Shown here: positions 8,554 through 16,128 of the stretch, in pieces
Layout of the letters: every line of letters begins with the position of its first letter
Numbering within the stretch: the stretch's first letter is position 1
Assembly: GCA_017549565.1 (NCBI GenBank)
Contig: JAFYUI010000007.1
Coordinates: 18,712-82,711, forward strand
Length of the DNA: 64,000 nucleotides
Source of the DNA: Clostridia bacterium
GTDB lineage: Bacteria; Bacillota; Clostridia; Oscillospirales; Acutalibacteraceae
Reading direction: 5' to 3'
The notes under the pieces: generated by a model
Told to the model about the DNA's origin: nothing
Seen by the model: the letters and a program-made list of their open reading frames with translations, nothing else
Databases searched by the model: none
Program-made: the position numbers and the translations under genes

Positions 8554-9087
8554 ATGGCAACAACCCAGTATTTATTTGCCGGATTTGGCGGTCAAGGTAT
8601 TTTGTTTTCGGGTAAATTTTTGGCTTACAAGGGCCTTACTGAAGATAAGCAGGTAAGCTGGCTTCCGTCTTACGGCCCTGAAATGCGTGGCGGTACTGCA
8701 AGCTGTAGCGTTATTGTAAGCGATACACCTGTTGGCTCTCCCATTGTTTCTAAGCCCGATGTTTTGGTTGCAATGAATTTGCCTTCACTTGATAAATATG
8801 AAGACAGCGTTAAGGCAGGCGGCGTAATTTTTGTTGACTCATCTCTTATTGAACGCAAGGTTAACCGTACAGATGTTACTGTTCATTACATCCCCGCAAC
8901 CAAGCTTGCAAGTGATAACCAAATGCCCACCTTGGCTAATATGATTATTGTTGGCAAAATTTTAAAAGAGCTTGGCGGTTACAGTGAAGAAAGCGTAAAC
9001 GCCGCACTTAAAAAGGTTATTTCTGCAAAGCGTGCCGATATGTTAGAAATTAACCTTAAAGCAATGCAAATTGGCGCAAACAATTAA
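8554..9087 (+). CDS. 2-oxoacid:ferredoxin oxidoreductase, gamma subunit
   Basis: 177 residues. [14 protein letters not shown] near residue 8 and a [14 protein letters not shown] block near 36 are diagnostic for the gamma (CoA-binding) subunit. This completes the delta-alpha-beta-gamma set. It is the last gene before a long hairpin-forming spacer. Confidence 0.9.
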   Translation: MATTQYLFAGFGGQGILFSGKFLAYKGLTEDKQVSWLPSYGPEMRGGTASCSVIVSDTPVGSPIVSKPDVLVAMNLPSLDKYEDSVKAGGVIFVDSSLIERKVNRTDVTVHYIPATKLASDNQMPTLANMIIVGKILKELGGYSEESVNAALKKVISAKRADMLEINLKAMQIGANN

Positions 9088-9191
9088 GTTTGAGTAAAAT
9101 CGCCCACAGCACCGCTTTTTGTTCGGGGCAGTACAAAGGCGTACGGCACCGCTCACTGCAAAACGCCACTGTGAACGATTTTCTTTCAAAC
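9088..9191 (+). repeat. Imperfect long inverted repeat between oxidoreductase and ilvE
   Basis: GTTTGAG...AAATCG...ACAG at 9088-9108 is mirrored by CTGTG..CGATTTT..TTCAAAC at 9169-9191, giving a roughly 100-base imperfect palindrome with a GC-rich centre. No T-tract follows, so it is not a standard terminator. It could be a degenerate MITE or REP-like unit, or an mRNA stabiliser/attenuator ahead of the aminotransferase. Confidence 0.6.
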
Positions 9192-9223
9192 TTTTGGATT
9201 TTGTATGAAAGGTTCTGTATTTA

Positions 9224-10285
9224 ATGGAAATTAAAATCACTAAAGCTGCCGTTTTAAAGGAAAAACCCGACAGCAGTACATTGGGCTTTGGTAAAATTTT
9301 TACCGACCATATGTTTATGATGGACTGGAACGACCAAAAGGGTTGGTATAATGCAAGAATTGTACCTTTTGAAAACATTTCACTTCACCCCGCATCAACT
9401 GTATTGCATTACGGCAGTGAAATTTTTGAAGGTCTTAAAGCATATCGCCGTAAGGACGGCAAGGTGCAAATGTTCCGCCCAATTGAGAACATTCGCCGTA
9501 TGAACCGTTCTGCTGAACGCCTTTGTCTCCCCGAAATTCCTGAAGATTTGGCAATGCAGGTGCTTACCACCTTTGTTGAGCTTGAGCAGGACTGGACACC
9601 GTCGGCTGAGGGTACATCACTTTATCTTCGCCCCTTTATGTTTGGCAATGATGAATCCTTGGGCGTTCACGCAGTTCATAACGCAACCTATGTTATAATT
9701 GCATCACCTGTTGGCAGTTACTATGCCGAGGGTATTAACCCCGTTAAAATTATGATTGAAGACGAGGATGTTCGTGCTGTTCGCGGCGGTACAGGTTATG
9801 CAAAATGCGGCGGTAACTATGCTGCATCAAACCGTGCAGGCGAACGCGCTGCAAAACAAGGTTACAGCCAAGTTTTGTGGCTTGACGGCGTTGAAAGAAA
9901 GTATATTGAAGAAGTTGGCGCTATGAATGTTATGTTCAAAATTAGCGGCAAAATCGTTACCCCTATGCTTTCGGGTTCAATTCTCCCAGGTATCACCCGT
10001 ATGTCTTGCATTGAAGTGCTTAAATCAAAGGGCTTTGAAGTTGAAGAACGTCTTTTAAGCATTGACGAGCTTGCAGCCGCAATGGAAAACGGTACCCTTG
10101 AAGAAGCTTGGGGCTGTGGCACCGCCGCAGTTGTGTCACCTATTGGTGAGCTTTGCTATAAGGGTGTTAAATATCCTGTAAACAACGGTGAAATCGGCGA
10201 GGTTACCCAGTCACTTTACGATACCTTAACAGGTATTCAATGGGGCAAGCTTGACGATATATTCGGTTGGATTAAAGAAATTTAA
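9224..10285 (+). CDS. ilvE: Branched-chain amino acid aminotransferase
   Basis: 353 residues, a fold-type IV PLP aminotransferase of the longer BCAT-II type. The catalytic lysine is in YAKCGGNYAAS near residue 186, and EEVGAMNVMF and GTAAVVSPIGE carry further conserved positions. It interconverts 2-oxoisovalerate, 3-methyl-2-oxopentanoate and 4-methyl-2-oxopentanoate with Val, Ile and Leu, using glutamate. It follows the oxidoreductase operon after a 136-base spacer and ends in a strong terminator, which closes the branched-chain cluster. Confidence 0.93.
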   Translation: MEIKITKAAVLKEKPDSSTLGFGKIFTDHMFMMDWNDQKGWYNARIVPFENISLHPASTVLHYGSEIFEGLKAYRRKDGKVQMFRPIENIRRMNRSAERLCLPEIPEDLAMQVLTTFVELEQDWTPSAEGTSLYLRPFMFGNDESLGVHAVHNATYVIIASPVGSYYAEGINPVKIMIEDEDVRAVRGGTGYAKCGGNYAASNRAGERAAKQGYSQVLWLDGVERKYIEEVGAMNVMFKISGKIVTPMLSGSILPGITRMSCIEVLKSKGFEVEERLLSIDELAAAMENGTLEEAWGCGTAAVVSPIGELCYKGVKYPVNNGEIGEVTQSLYDTLTGIQWGKLDDIFGWIKEI

Positions 10286-10304
10286 TAATTTAATACCAAA
10301 TTTA

Positions 10305-10333
10305 AAACCACCCAAGAAATTGGGTGGTTTTTT
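10305..10333 (+). terminator. Intrinsic terminator after ilvE
   Basis: AAACCACCCAA at 10305-10315 pairs with TTGGGTGGTTT at 10320-10330 and is followed by T's. Confidence 0.93.
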
Positions 10334-10352
10334 ACAGTTTTATAATGCAAAA

Positions 10353-10895
10353 TTACAATCTTTTCATTTGCTTTATTGTGAGATTTTTTTCTTCACGGAT
10401 TTCAATATTTTTAGATTCTGCCATCTTTACAATATGCCAAGCGTTTTCCATATCAGTCGATACATCTAAAACACAAATTTTATTATAATTATAAAGGGCA
10501 ATAGTTATACTGCCAATGTCTTCATTTTCTATTGTGCGAACACAAAGGATAGTATTCCAAGATATTTCTTTTTTGAAAAAGAATAGAGTTGTTTTTAATA
10601 TTTTTGCGGTGGTTACAGTGCATTTAATACTGAAAATAAACAAATATAAAAAGAAAATGATAAAAAACAGGGATGAGAAAATATAAAACAAAATATTTGT
10701 ATCGTGTGGCATAAAAAATGATAGTGCAAGAAATGATGTACCCGCCAAAAACAACAAGGTCAGTATAATCAAAGTGGAAACTTTGTTATAACTTACTATA
10801 AATTCCTCTTTTAATTCGACATTAGGACGCTTTTTAGGTTTGTGTTTTATAAAACTAAATATCAATTCTAAAGCGCCTTCAATAAAATGTTCCAT
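10353..10895 (-). CDS. Small membrane protein with PH-like tail, unknown function
   Basis: 180 residues. Two hydrophobic segments (about 42-62 and 68-92) are followed by a soluble tail with alternating strands (KEISWNTILCVRTIENEDIGS), as in bacterial PH-like domain proteins. The start follows GGTGGTGA. It is a lone gene, convergent with ilvE. I do not recognise a specific family. Confidence 0.7.
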   Translation of the reverse strand: MEHFIEGALELIFSFIKHKPKKRPNVELKEEFIVSYNKVSTLIILTLLFLAGTSFLALSFFMPHDTNILFYIFSSLFFIIFFLYLFIFSIKCTVTTAKILKTTLFFFKKEISWNTILCVRTIENEDIGSITIALYNYNKICVLDVSTDMENAWHIVKMAESKNIEIREEKNLTIKQMKRL

Positions 10896-10985
10896 ATCTT
10901 CACCACCATTATTTAATTATAACATAATTCGTTTTTCAAATCAACGCTTCGGAAGGGAAGTTACAGCTTATTTTATGTGCTGAAA

Positions 10986-11089
10986 GGGATTTTGTCTCGG
11001 CGCTCCCGCGCCTATCGCCTCGCTACGCTCGTTGCCGCGCCTAAAAAACAGTCCACCGGACTGTTTTTTTTACGGCTTGTTCGAATCCC
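10986..11089 (-). repeat. tRNA-associated repeat, type I (copy at tRNA-Arg locus)
   Basis: Read on the minus strand, it begins with an inverted T-arm (GGGATTCGAACAAGCC), has a CAGTCCGGTGGACTG hairpin flanked by A/T runs, then a GC-rich segment, and ends ATCCCTTTCAGC, a copy of the tRNA-Arg tail. The core is almost base-for-base the same as 52911-53014 beside tRNA-Ser, 42 kb away. Short arginine-rich reading frames over it are not genes. Confidence 0.85.
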
Positions 11090-11100
11090 TTTCTCCATAT

Positions 11101-11144
11101 AAAAATCAAGAGGAACCAATCCTACGGACTGATTCCTCTTAATT
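11101..11144 (-). terminator. Second tRNA-tail terminator hairpin
   Basis: A stem-loop follows the second copy of the tRNA-Arg 3' tail (11144-11161). Its AAGAGGAATCAGTCC arm pairs with GGATTGGTTCCTCTT. It matches in position, but not in sequence, the real tRNA terminator at 11311-11353. Confidence 0.6.
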
Positions 11145-11156
11145 GGCACGCTGAAA

Positions 11157-11298
11157 GGGATAAATCCGCTTCGCGTATTTCCTGCTCGACGACCGCTCCG
11201 CAATGCTCGCAGTACCCGTCTTCGCACCACTCAGCTACAAAACAGTTATTTAAACTGTTTTGCTTAACGCTTCGTGCCCCCTCGGGCTTCGAATCCCT
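11157..11298 (-). repeat. tRNA-associated repeat, type II (tRNA-Arg locus)
   Basis: On the minus strand it opens with inverted T-arm sequence AGGGATTCGAA (11298-11288). It has a CAAAACAGTTTAAATAACTG-type hairpin, then a GC-rich stretch, and ends in ATCCCTTTCAGCGTGCCA (11161-11144), a second copy of the tRNA-Arg 3' end with CCA. The layout is the same as the type I element but the internal sequence differs. Confidence 0.75.
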
Positions 11299-11310
11299 AT
11301 TTAATGTAAA

Positions 11311-11353
11311 AATTAAAAGAGAGCAACATCTTCGACGTTACTCTCTTTTAATT
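11311..11353 (-). terminator. Terminator of tRNA-Arg(TCT)
   Basis: AATTAAAAGAGAG at 11311-11323 pairs with CTCTCTTTTAATT at 11341-11353. The run of T's on the minus strand starts at the encoded CCA. Confidence 0.8.
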
Positions 11354-11429
11354 GGCACGCTGAAAGGGATTCGAACCCCCGACCCTCTGCTTAGAAGGCA
11401 GATGCTCTATCCTACTGAGCTATCAGCGC
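11353..11429 (-). tRNA. tRNA-Arg, anticodon TCT
   Basis: A 77-base cloverleaf with acceptor GCGCTGA/TCAGCGT (first pair G-U), anticodon stem TCTGC/GCAGA around CTTCTAA, T-arm GGGGGTTCGAATCCC-type and encoded CCA. It decodes AGA. Its T-arm and tail are copied in the downstream repeats. Confidence 0.95.
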
Positions 11430-11457
11430 GAATTGGCTGTTTATCACAGCGAAAGTT

Positions 11458-11486
11458 ATTATAACATAACAGCTTAAAATAATCAA
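11458..11486 (-). promoter_or_regulatory. Promoter of tRNA-Arg(TCT)
   Basis: On the minus strand, TTGATT (11486-11481), 17 bases, TATAAT (11463-11458). The tRNA starts 28 bases further on. Confidence 0.8.
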
Positions 11487-11508
11487 GCACAAATTTTAAA
11501 TAAATGCT

Positions 11509-12177
11509 TTAAATCAAATAAATACCCGTTTTTAAAAGGGCAAAGCGGTAAATACCAACCTCAAGGTATTGTATAACCTCTTCCTCAAATGCTTCAATTT
11601 CTGAAACTGAATAGCTTTCTAAATTAACACTTATCAAATTTTTTGCATTTTGGTTACTGATAATTGCAGTATCATCCTTAATAAAAAGACTTTTCGGCTT
11701 ATTAAAGGGCGAGTTATTACCGCCGATACGAAGCTCTTCACGCATTGTTGAAAGGTTATAACGAAGCAAAACATTACAGTCGCTAAAGGCGGTCCAAAGT
11801 GAGCTTTTATAAACCGCAACATCACTTGCCTTGCAGCCGCGATAGGTAAGCTCGCCCTGCCAAATCGGTGTGGCGTCGGCATCGATAAGCATTGCTTCAC
11901 CATCGGGCTTTAAAATAAACACCTTTCCGTTTGGCAAAACAATAGATTTTGTTAAAATATAATTTTTACAATAATTTATAACCGCCTTATAATTACCGCC
12001 AAACTTTGTTAAAAGGTAAATGTTTTTTGCAACATCGCTGAAACTTCCCGTATCGAAGGAAAGCATTTTATAGCCGATAACGATTTTATCCTCTAATGTA
12101 TCTTTATGGTATGAAAACAAAATGCCGTTTTGAGTTGGTAAAATATCAAAAACAGTGCCTTCAAAAATTTGTTTCAT
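11509..12177 (-). CDS. Beta-propeller-like protein, unknown function
   Basis: 222 residues of short strand-like repeats with regularly spaced aromatic and glycine residues (GKVFILKPDGEAMLIDADATP, split by turns; SLWTAFSDCNVLLRYN). These suggest a partial propeller or Kelch-like fold. No signal peptide or membrane span. It starts 5 bases after the methionine-gamma-lyase-family gene and is the last gene of the murD operon. No family is recognised with confidence. Confidence 0.65.
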   Translation of the reverse strand: MKQIFEGTVFDILPTQNGILFSYHKDTLEDKIVIGYKMLSFDTGSFSDVAKNIYLLTKFGGNYKAVINYCKNYILTKSIVLPNGKVFILKPDGEAMLIDADATPIWQGELTYRGCKASDVAVYKSSLWTAFSDCNVLLRYNLSTMREELRIGGNNSPFNKPKSLFIKDDTAIISNQNAKNLISVNLESYSVSEIEAFEEEVIQYLEVGIYRFALLKTGIYLI

Positions 12178-12182
12178 TAAAA

Positions 12183-13448
12183 TTATCTTCCATTTCTAAT
12201 TTTTTGTGCCGCCAAAAGCACGCCTGCCTTGGCGCTGTGGAAATTAAGACCGCCTTGCATCCAAGCGGCATAGGGCTCACGAAGGGGACCGTCGGCAGAA
12301 AGCTCGATAGAAGCGCCAAGAGTAAATGCACCCGCCGCCATAATTACGGGGTCGGTATATCCCGGCATATCCCACGGCTCAGGCACAACAAAGGCATCGA
12401 CAGGCGCACCGCTTTGCATGCCTTGGCAAAATGCCACAAGCCCTTCGGCTGAGCCAAGTGTTACGCATTGTACAATGTCACCGCGCTTTTCAAACGGTTT
12501 TGGTGAAACCTCATAACCCATTTCACCAAATAAAGCGGAGGTGTAAACAGCGGTTTTAACTGCTTCGCCCACAACATGAGGTGCTTGGAAAAGACCTAAA
12601 TATAATTCGCGGCTCATACCAAGAGTTGCGCCAACTTCCTTGCCAACACCGGGGCAGGTGAGACGGTCGGCACATTTTTCAACTAAATCACGCCTACCCG
12701 CAATATAACCGCCGGTTCTTGCAATACCGCCGCCGGGGTTTTTAATAAGCGAGCCGGCACAAAGGTCAGCACCAACATCACACGGCTCAAGCTTTTCAAC
12801 AAATTCGCCATAGCAGTTATCAACCATTATAATTGTGCTTGGTGACACCTCTTTAACGGCATCGCAAAGCTTTTTAATGTCTTCAATAACCAAGGTGGGC
12901 CTTGTTGAATAACCGCGTGAACGCTGAATATAAGCCATTTTATAGTTATCTTTTGAAAGGCGGCTTTTAATTTCTTCAATATCGGGTGTGCCGTCGGGCA
13001 ATAATGCAACTTCGTTATATTCTACACCGAAATCACTTAAAGAGCCGTCGTTTTTACTGTCAATACCAAACACACCCGTAATGGTATCATAAGGTCTGCC
13101 TGTAAGCACCAAAACCTTGTCGTTTGGGCGCAAGATACCGAATAAGGCAACGGTTAAGGTGTGTGTACCCGAAACAAAATTGTGGCGCATAATCGAATCT
13201 TCAGCACCCATACAGTCGGCCATAACACGCTCTAAAATTTCGCGGCCCCTATCATCATAGCCATAACCTGTCGAACCCGACATATTTGCCTCGCTAACGC
13301 CGTTTTTAATGAAAGCGTTAAGCACTTTAAGCTGGTTATATTCGGTTATGTCTTCAATTTCCAAAAAGCGTTGCTTTAACGACTCTAATATTTCTTTATC
13401 AAGCGCTAAAAGCTCATCATCAATATTAAAAAAGTTTTTTATATTCAC
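12183..13448 (-). CDS. Methionine gamma-lyase family PLP protein (aluminium-resistance type)
   Basis: 421 residues, the Firmicutes PLP fold-type I family often labelled methionine gamma-lyase family or aluminium resistance protein (YnbB-like). Visible: SGSTGYGYDDRGRE near 57, FVSGTHTL near 90, an aspartate in MVDNCYGEF near 205 and the PLP lysine in SLIKNPGGG near 237. Family members have been linked to sulfur amino acid C-S lyase chemistry, but the physiological substrate is uncertain. It overlaps the preceding GNAT-like gene by 4 bases. Confidence 0.85.
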   Translation of the reverse strand: MNIKNFFNIDDELLALDKEILESLKQRFLEIEDITEYNQLKVLNAFIKNGVSEANMSGSTGYGYDDRGREILERVMADCMGAEDSIMRHNFVSGTHTLTVALFGILRPNDKVLVLTGRPYDTITGVFGIDSKNDGSLSDFGVEYNEVALLPDGTPDIEEIKSRLSKDNYKMAYIQRSRGYSTRPTLVIEDIKKLCDAVKEVSPSTIIMVDNCYGEFVEKLEPCDVGADLCAGSLIKNPGGGIARTGGYIAGRRDLVEKCADRLTCPGVGKEVGATLGMSRELYLGLFQAPHVVGEAVKTAVYTSALFGEMGYEVSPKPFEKRGDIVQCVTLGSAEGLVAFCQGMQSGAPVDAFVVPEPWDMPGYTDPVIMAAGAFTLGASIELSADGPLREPYAAWMQGGLNFHSAKAGVLLAAQKIRNGR

Positions 13449-14128
13449 TTATTTTTCACCCAATATCCTGCATTATATAATTTTTCAAATCCGTTTTTTA
13501 AATAAAAGGGTAACACACTGTCACGGCAACAGGCCAAAAAATCTCGCCCAAAGTTTTTTTGCAAAATGCCGTTTAGCGCAACTGTGCCAAAGCCTTTTTG
13601 GTGACTTGCAAGTCCGTTAATAATTGCCTTGTCACCCGAATTAAAGGTTATTACAGCACATTTGTCACGAAGTGCAAAATAATCCGCAAAGCCGTGATTA
13701 AGCCGTCTGCAATAATCCACCGCAAAGTGTGGATAATCGGGAAGTGACAGACCGTCCACATCTAAAAGCTTATAAAGCTCATCACTTGAAAGGGTGTCGC
13801 CTTGGGCTTGTACCTTAATATCGGCTTTTTTATAAACAACATTTATGTTTTCGTCGGGCAGACGGTTTAATTTTTCAAGTGTTTCAATATCACTAAAAAC
13901 ACAGGCGGGGGATAAAACATTCACAAACTCCAAAAGCTCCGCAAAGTCGGCATTATTGTTGTGAATAATCATATTCCCGTCGGTCATAGCGATAACACAC
14001 TTGTCATCGTCTTGCACCCAAAACATAACGCTGTCATCATCTTTATAACTGTCAAAAAGGCAGTTGATTTTCACCATTTCGGCCGAAAGCACCGAAAACT
14101 GTGGTAAATTGTCGGTCAAACTAATCAT
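13445..14128 (-). CDS. GNAT-like acetyltransferase-fold protein
   Basis: 227 residues. The C-terminal part (about 165-227) shows a GNAT-like stretch, KGFGTVALNGIL followed by FYLKNGFEKLY near the end, the usual acetyl-CoA pyrophosphate loop and final strand. The N-terminal half is unassigned. It overlaps its neighbours by 8 and 4 bases within the murD-M42 operon, so it is translated with the peptidases. The substrate is unknown. Confidence 0.65.
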   Translation of the reverse strand: MISLTDNLPQFSVLSAEMVKINCLFDSYKDDDSVMFWVQDDDKCVIAMTDGNMIIHNNNADFAELLEFVNVLSPACVFSDIETLEKLNRLPDENINVVYKKADIKVQAQGDTLSSDELYKLLDVDGLSLPDYPHFAVDYCRRLNHGFADYFALRDKCAVITFNSGDKAIINGLASHQKGFGTVALNGILQKNFGRDFLACCRDSVLPFYLKNGFEKLYNAGYWVKNK

Positions 14129-15122
14129 CTTTTAAAATACTGCCCATCATATATTTTGTAAGGTTTAGCATATTTTCTATATCGCCCAAATTTGCCACAC
14201 TTGAATCGGTGTGGATATATCGGCACGGTAGAGAAATGGCAAGTGTTTTCACACCCTCGCGGCTTAAATGAATGGCGCCCGAATTATTGCCCCCCGCAAC
14301 TGCACGCTTCGGTTGGCAAACAATACCGCTGTTTATGGCGGTGTTATAAAGCTCTTTATCATAAAGTGTGGCGCGGTCCATAAACGAAACGGCGGGGCCA
14401 CAACCTAAATTGCAAACCGATTTTTCACCCGAAACGCCCGAAATATCGGCGGCGGTGGTGGCTTCAAGCACCAAGGCATAGTCAGGGTTTACGGCAAAGG
14501 TCGCAACCCTTGCACCGCGTGTGCCAATTTCTTCTTGAGTTGAAAAAACTGCATAAAAGTCATATTCTGCCTTTTCTTTTAAAAGGGCTATAAGCACCGC
14601 ACAGCCAACACGGTCATCAAGCGCTTTTGCCTTTACACAGTCGCCCATAACAGTAAAATCACTTAACACAACGCCTGTGTCACCAAGATTTATAAACGAA
14701 AGGGCGTTTTCCTTATCGGTGGCGCCAATGTCGATATAAAGTGAATCTGTTTTTGGTGTTTTTTTACCTTCTTCCTTTGATAAAAGGTGAATTGGCTTTG
14801 CCGATATAACACCGACTGTATCGCCGATTTTAACCTTTTTAAACATAAGGGTAGCGGCATCAATACCACCGACAGTTTCAAATTTTAAAAATCCGTCTGC
14901 TGTGACAGATGTTATAATAATGCCGACCTCATCCATGTGTGCGTCAAGCATAAGGCAGTTTTTGGGTGTTTTTTCACCCTTTTTAAAGCAAATAAGGTTG
15001 CCTAAATTATCAATTTCATAATCGCAAAAGCCCTTAATTTCGCTAATAATGAAATCACGAACGCTTTTTTCATCGCCCGAGGTGCCATTTAAAAGGCAAA
15101 GGTTTTGAAGTAAATTAACCAT
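14121..15122 (-). CDS. M42 family metallopeptidase (copy 2)
   Basis: 333 residues, an M42 di-metal aminopeptidase. Metal/catalytic stations: DAHMDEVG near 61, ALDDRVG near 168, STQEEIGTRGA near 200, an EATTAADI region near 222 and RYIHTDSS near 306. The family forms cytoplasmic tetrahedral (TET) peptidases trimming peptides. It lies directly downstream of another M42 gene, overlapping it by 8 bases; the pair may make hetero-oligomers. Confidence 0.9.
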   Translation of the reverse strand: MVNLLQNLCLLNGTSGDEKSVRDFIISEIKGFCDYEIDNLGNLICFKKGEKTPKNCLMLDAHMDEVGIIITSVTADGFLKFETVGGIDAATLMFKKVKIGDTVGVISAKPIHLLSKEEGKKTPKTDSLYIDIGATDKENALSFINLGDTGVVLSDFTVMGDCVKAKALDDRVGCAVLIALLKEKAEYDFYAVFSTQEEIGTRGARVATFAVNPDYALVLEATTAADISGVSGEKSVCNLGCGPAVSFMDRATLYDKELYNTAINSGIVCQPKRAVAGGNNSGAIHLSREGVKTLAISLPCRYIHTDSSVANLGDIENMLNLTKYMMGSILKDD

Positions 15123-16128
15123 TAAAGCAACCCCCTGCCATTATATATTCATAAAGCAAATCGCAAACGCTTTCTAAATCAGAAAGTGATAGAATTTCGC
15201 TGTCACTGTGCATATTGCGAAGCGGAATTGAAAGGGTACAGGTTTTTACACCCTCGCGATTAACGGCAATCATATCGGCATTTGTGCCGGTTTTAGCGCC
15301 CATAACTTCAAGCTGATAGGGTATATCATTTTCTTTGGCGATAAATTTAAGTTTATTTGAAATTTCTTTTGAAAGGGCGGGGGAAATGCCAATCATTCCG
15401 CCTTTCCCGAGCTTTCCGCATTCATTTTCCGAAATACCGATGCCGTCGCCAAAGCTAACATCAATGGCAATGGCTTCTTGGGGGTTTACCCTAAAAGCCG
15501 CGGGGCGAATACCACGAAGGCCTAATTCCTCCCCATCAGACAAAACAAAGGCAACATTTATTGGCAACTTTTTGCCGCTAAGTTTTTGCGCCAACATTAA
15601 AAGGCAGGCAACACCTGCGCGGTCATCAAACGATTTACCGCAAACAAGGTTGTTTTGTAAATCATAAGGGTTGCCCGAAAGGGTTACAATATCGCCAACC
15701 GAAATAAGTTCTTTTGCTTTACTGCCAAGTGCGGTGTCAAGCTTAATATCGGCAATGTCGCTATAATCGGCATCCCCTTTTGCAAGGTGGGGTGGGGTAG
15801 AACAAAACACGGCCGAAACCTCGCTTTTACCGTGAACAATAACCTCTCTTGCGGGAAGAGTGCGAATATCAATACCACCTGCGTTGGACACAGTTAAAAA
15901 GCCGTTGTCGTCAATGTCGGTTACCACCATTGCAATTTGGTCAATGTGACTGTCAAGCAACAGGGTATAGTCATTTTTACCATCCAAAAAGCCGATTACC
16001 GTCAGTCCCTGTGCTTTTTCGGCGGTGGTGTATTTTGACAAAATGCCATATGCAAAGTCAGACGCCGAGGTAACATTGCCCACAGCATCAAGCTTTGAAA
16101 GTTTAAAAAGTAAATCTTTAATATTCAT
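15115..16128 (-). CDS. M42 family metallopeptidase (copy 1)
   Basis: 337 residues with the same M42 stations: DSHIDQIA near 59 (Gln in place of the common Glu next to the metal ligands), SFDDRAG near 168, LSDGEELGLRG near 200, AIDVSFGDG near 221 and RNMHSDSE near 311. It is more divergent than copy 2, especially the DQ and DGEE positions, so substrate preference may differ. It begins at the last base of murD, so the two are coupled. Confidence 0.88.
   Translation of the reverse strand: MNIKDLLFKLSKLDAVGNVTSASDFAYGILSKYTTAEKAQGLTVIGFLDGKNDYTLLLDSHIDQIAMVVTDIDDNGFLTVSNAGGIDIRTLPAREVIVHGKSEVSAVFCSTPPHLAKGDADYSDIADIKLDTALGSKAKELISVGDIVTLSGNPYDLQNNLVCGKSFDDRAGVACLLMLAQKLSGKKLPINVAFVLSDGEELGLRGIRPAAFRVNPQEAIAIDVSFGDGIGISENECGKLGKGGMIGISPALSKEISNKLKFIAKENDIPYQLEVMGAKTGTNADMIAVNREGVKTCTLSIPLRNMHSDSEILSLSDLESVCDLLYEYIMAGGCFNG

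Noticed and set aside
9043-9378. 111-residue minus-strand frame across the hairpin before ilvE
   Set aside because: It overlaps the ends of two real genes and the palindrome, and no RBS or family resemblance is seen.
11012-11230. Arg-rich minus-strand frame
   Set aside because: It lies wholly within the tRNA-associated repeats and is an artefact of GC-rich repeat DNA.
10896-11508. Integrated phage or genomic island at tRNA-Arg
   Set aside because: No integrase or phage gene is present; only short repeats lie at the tRNA 3' end.
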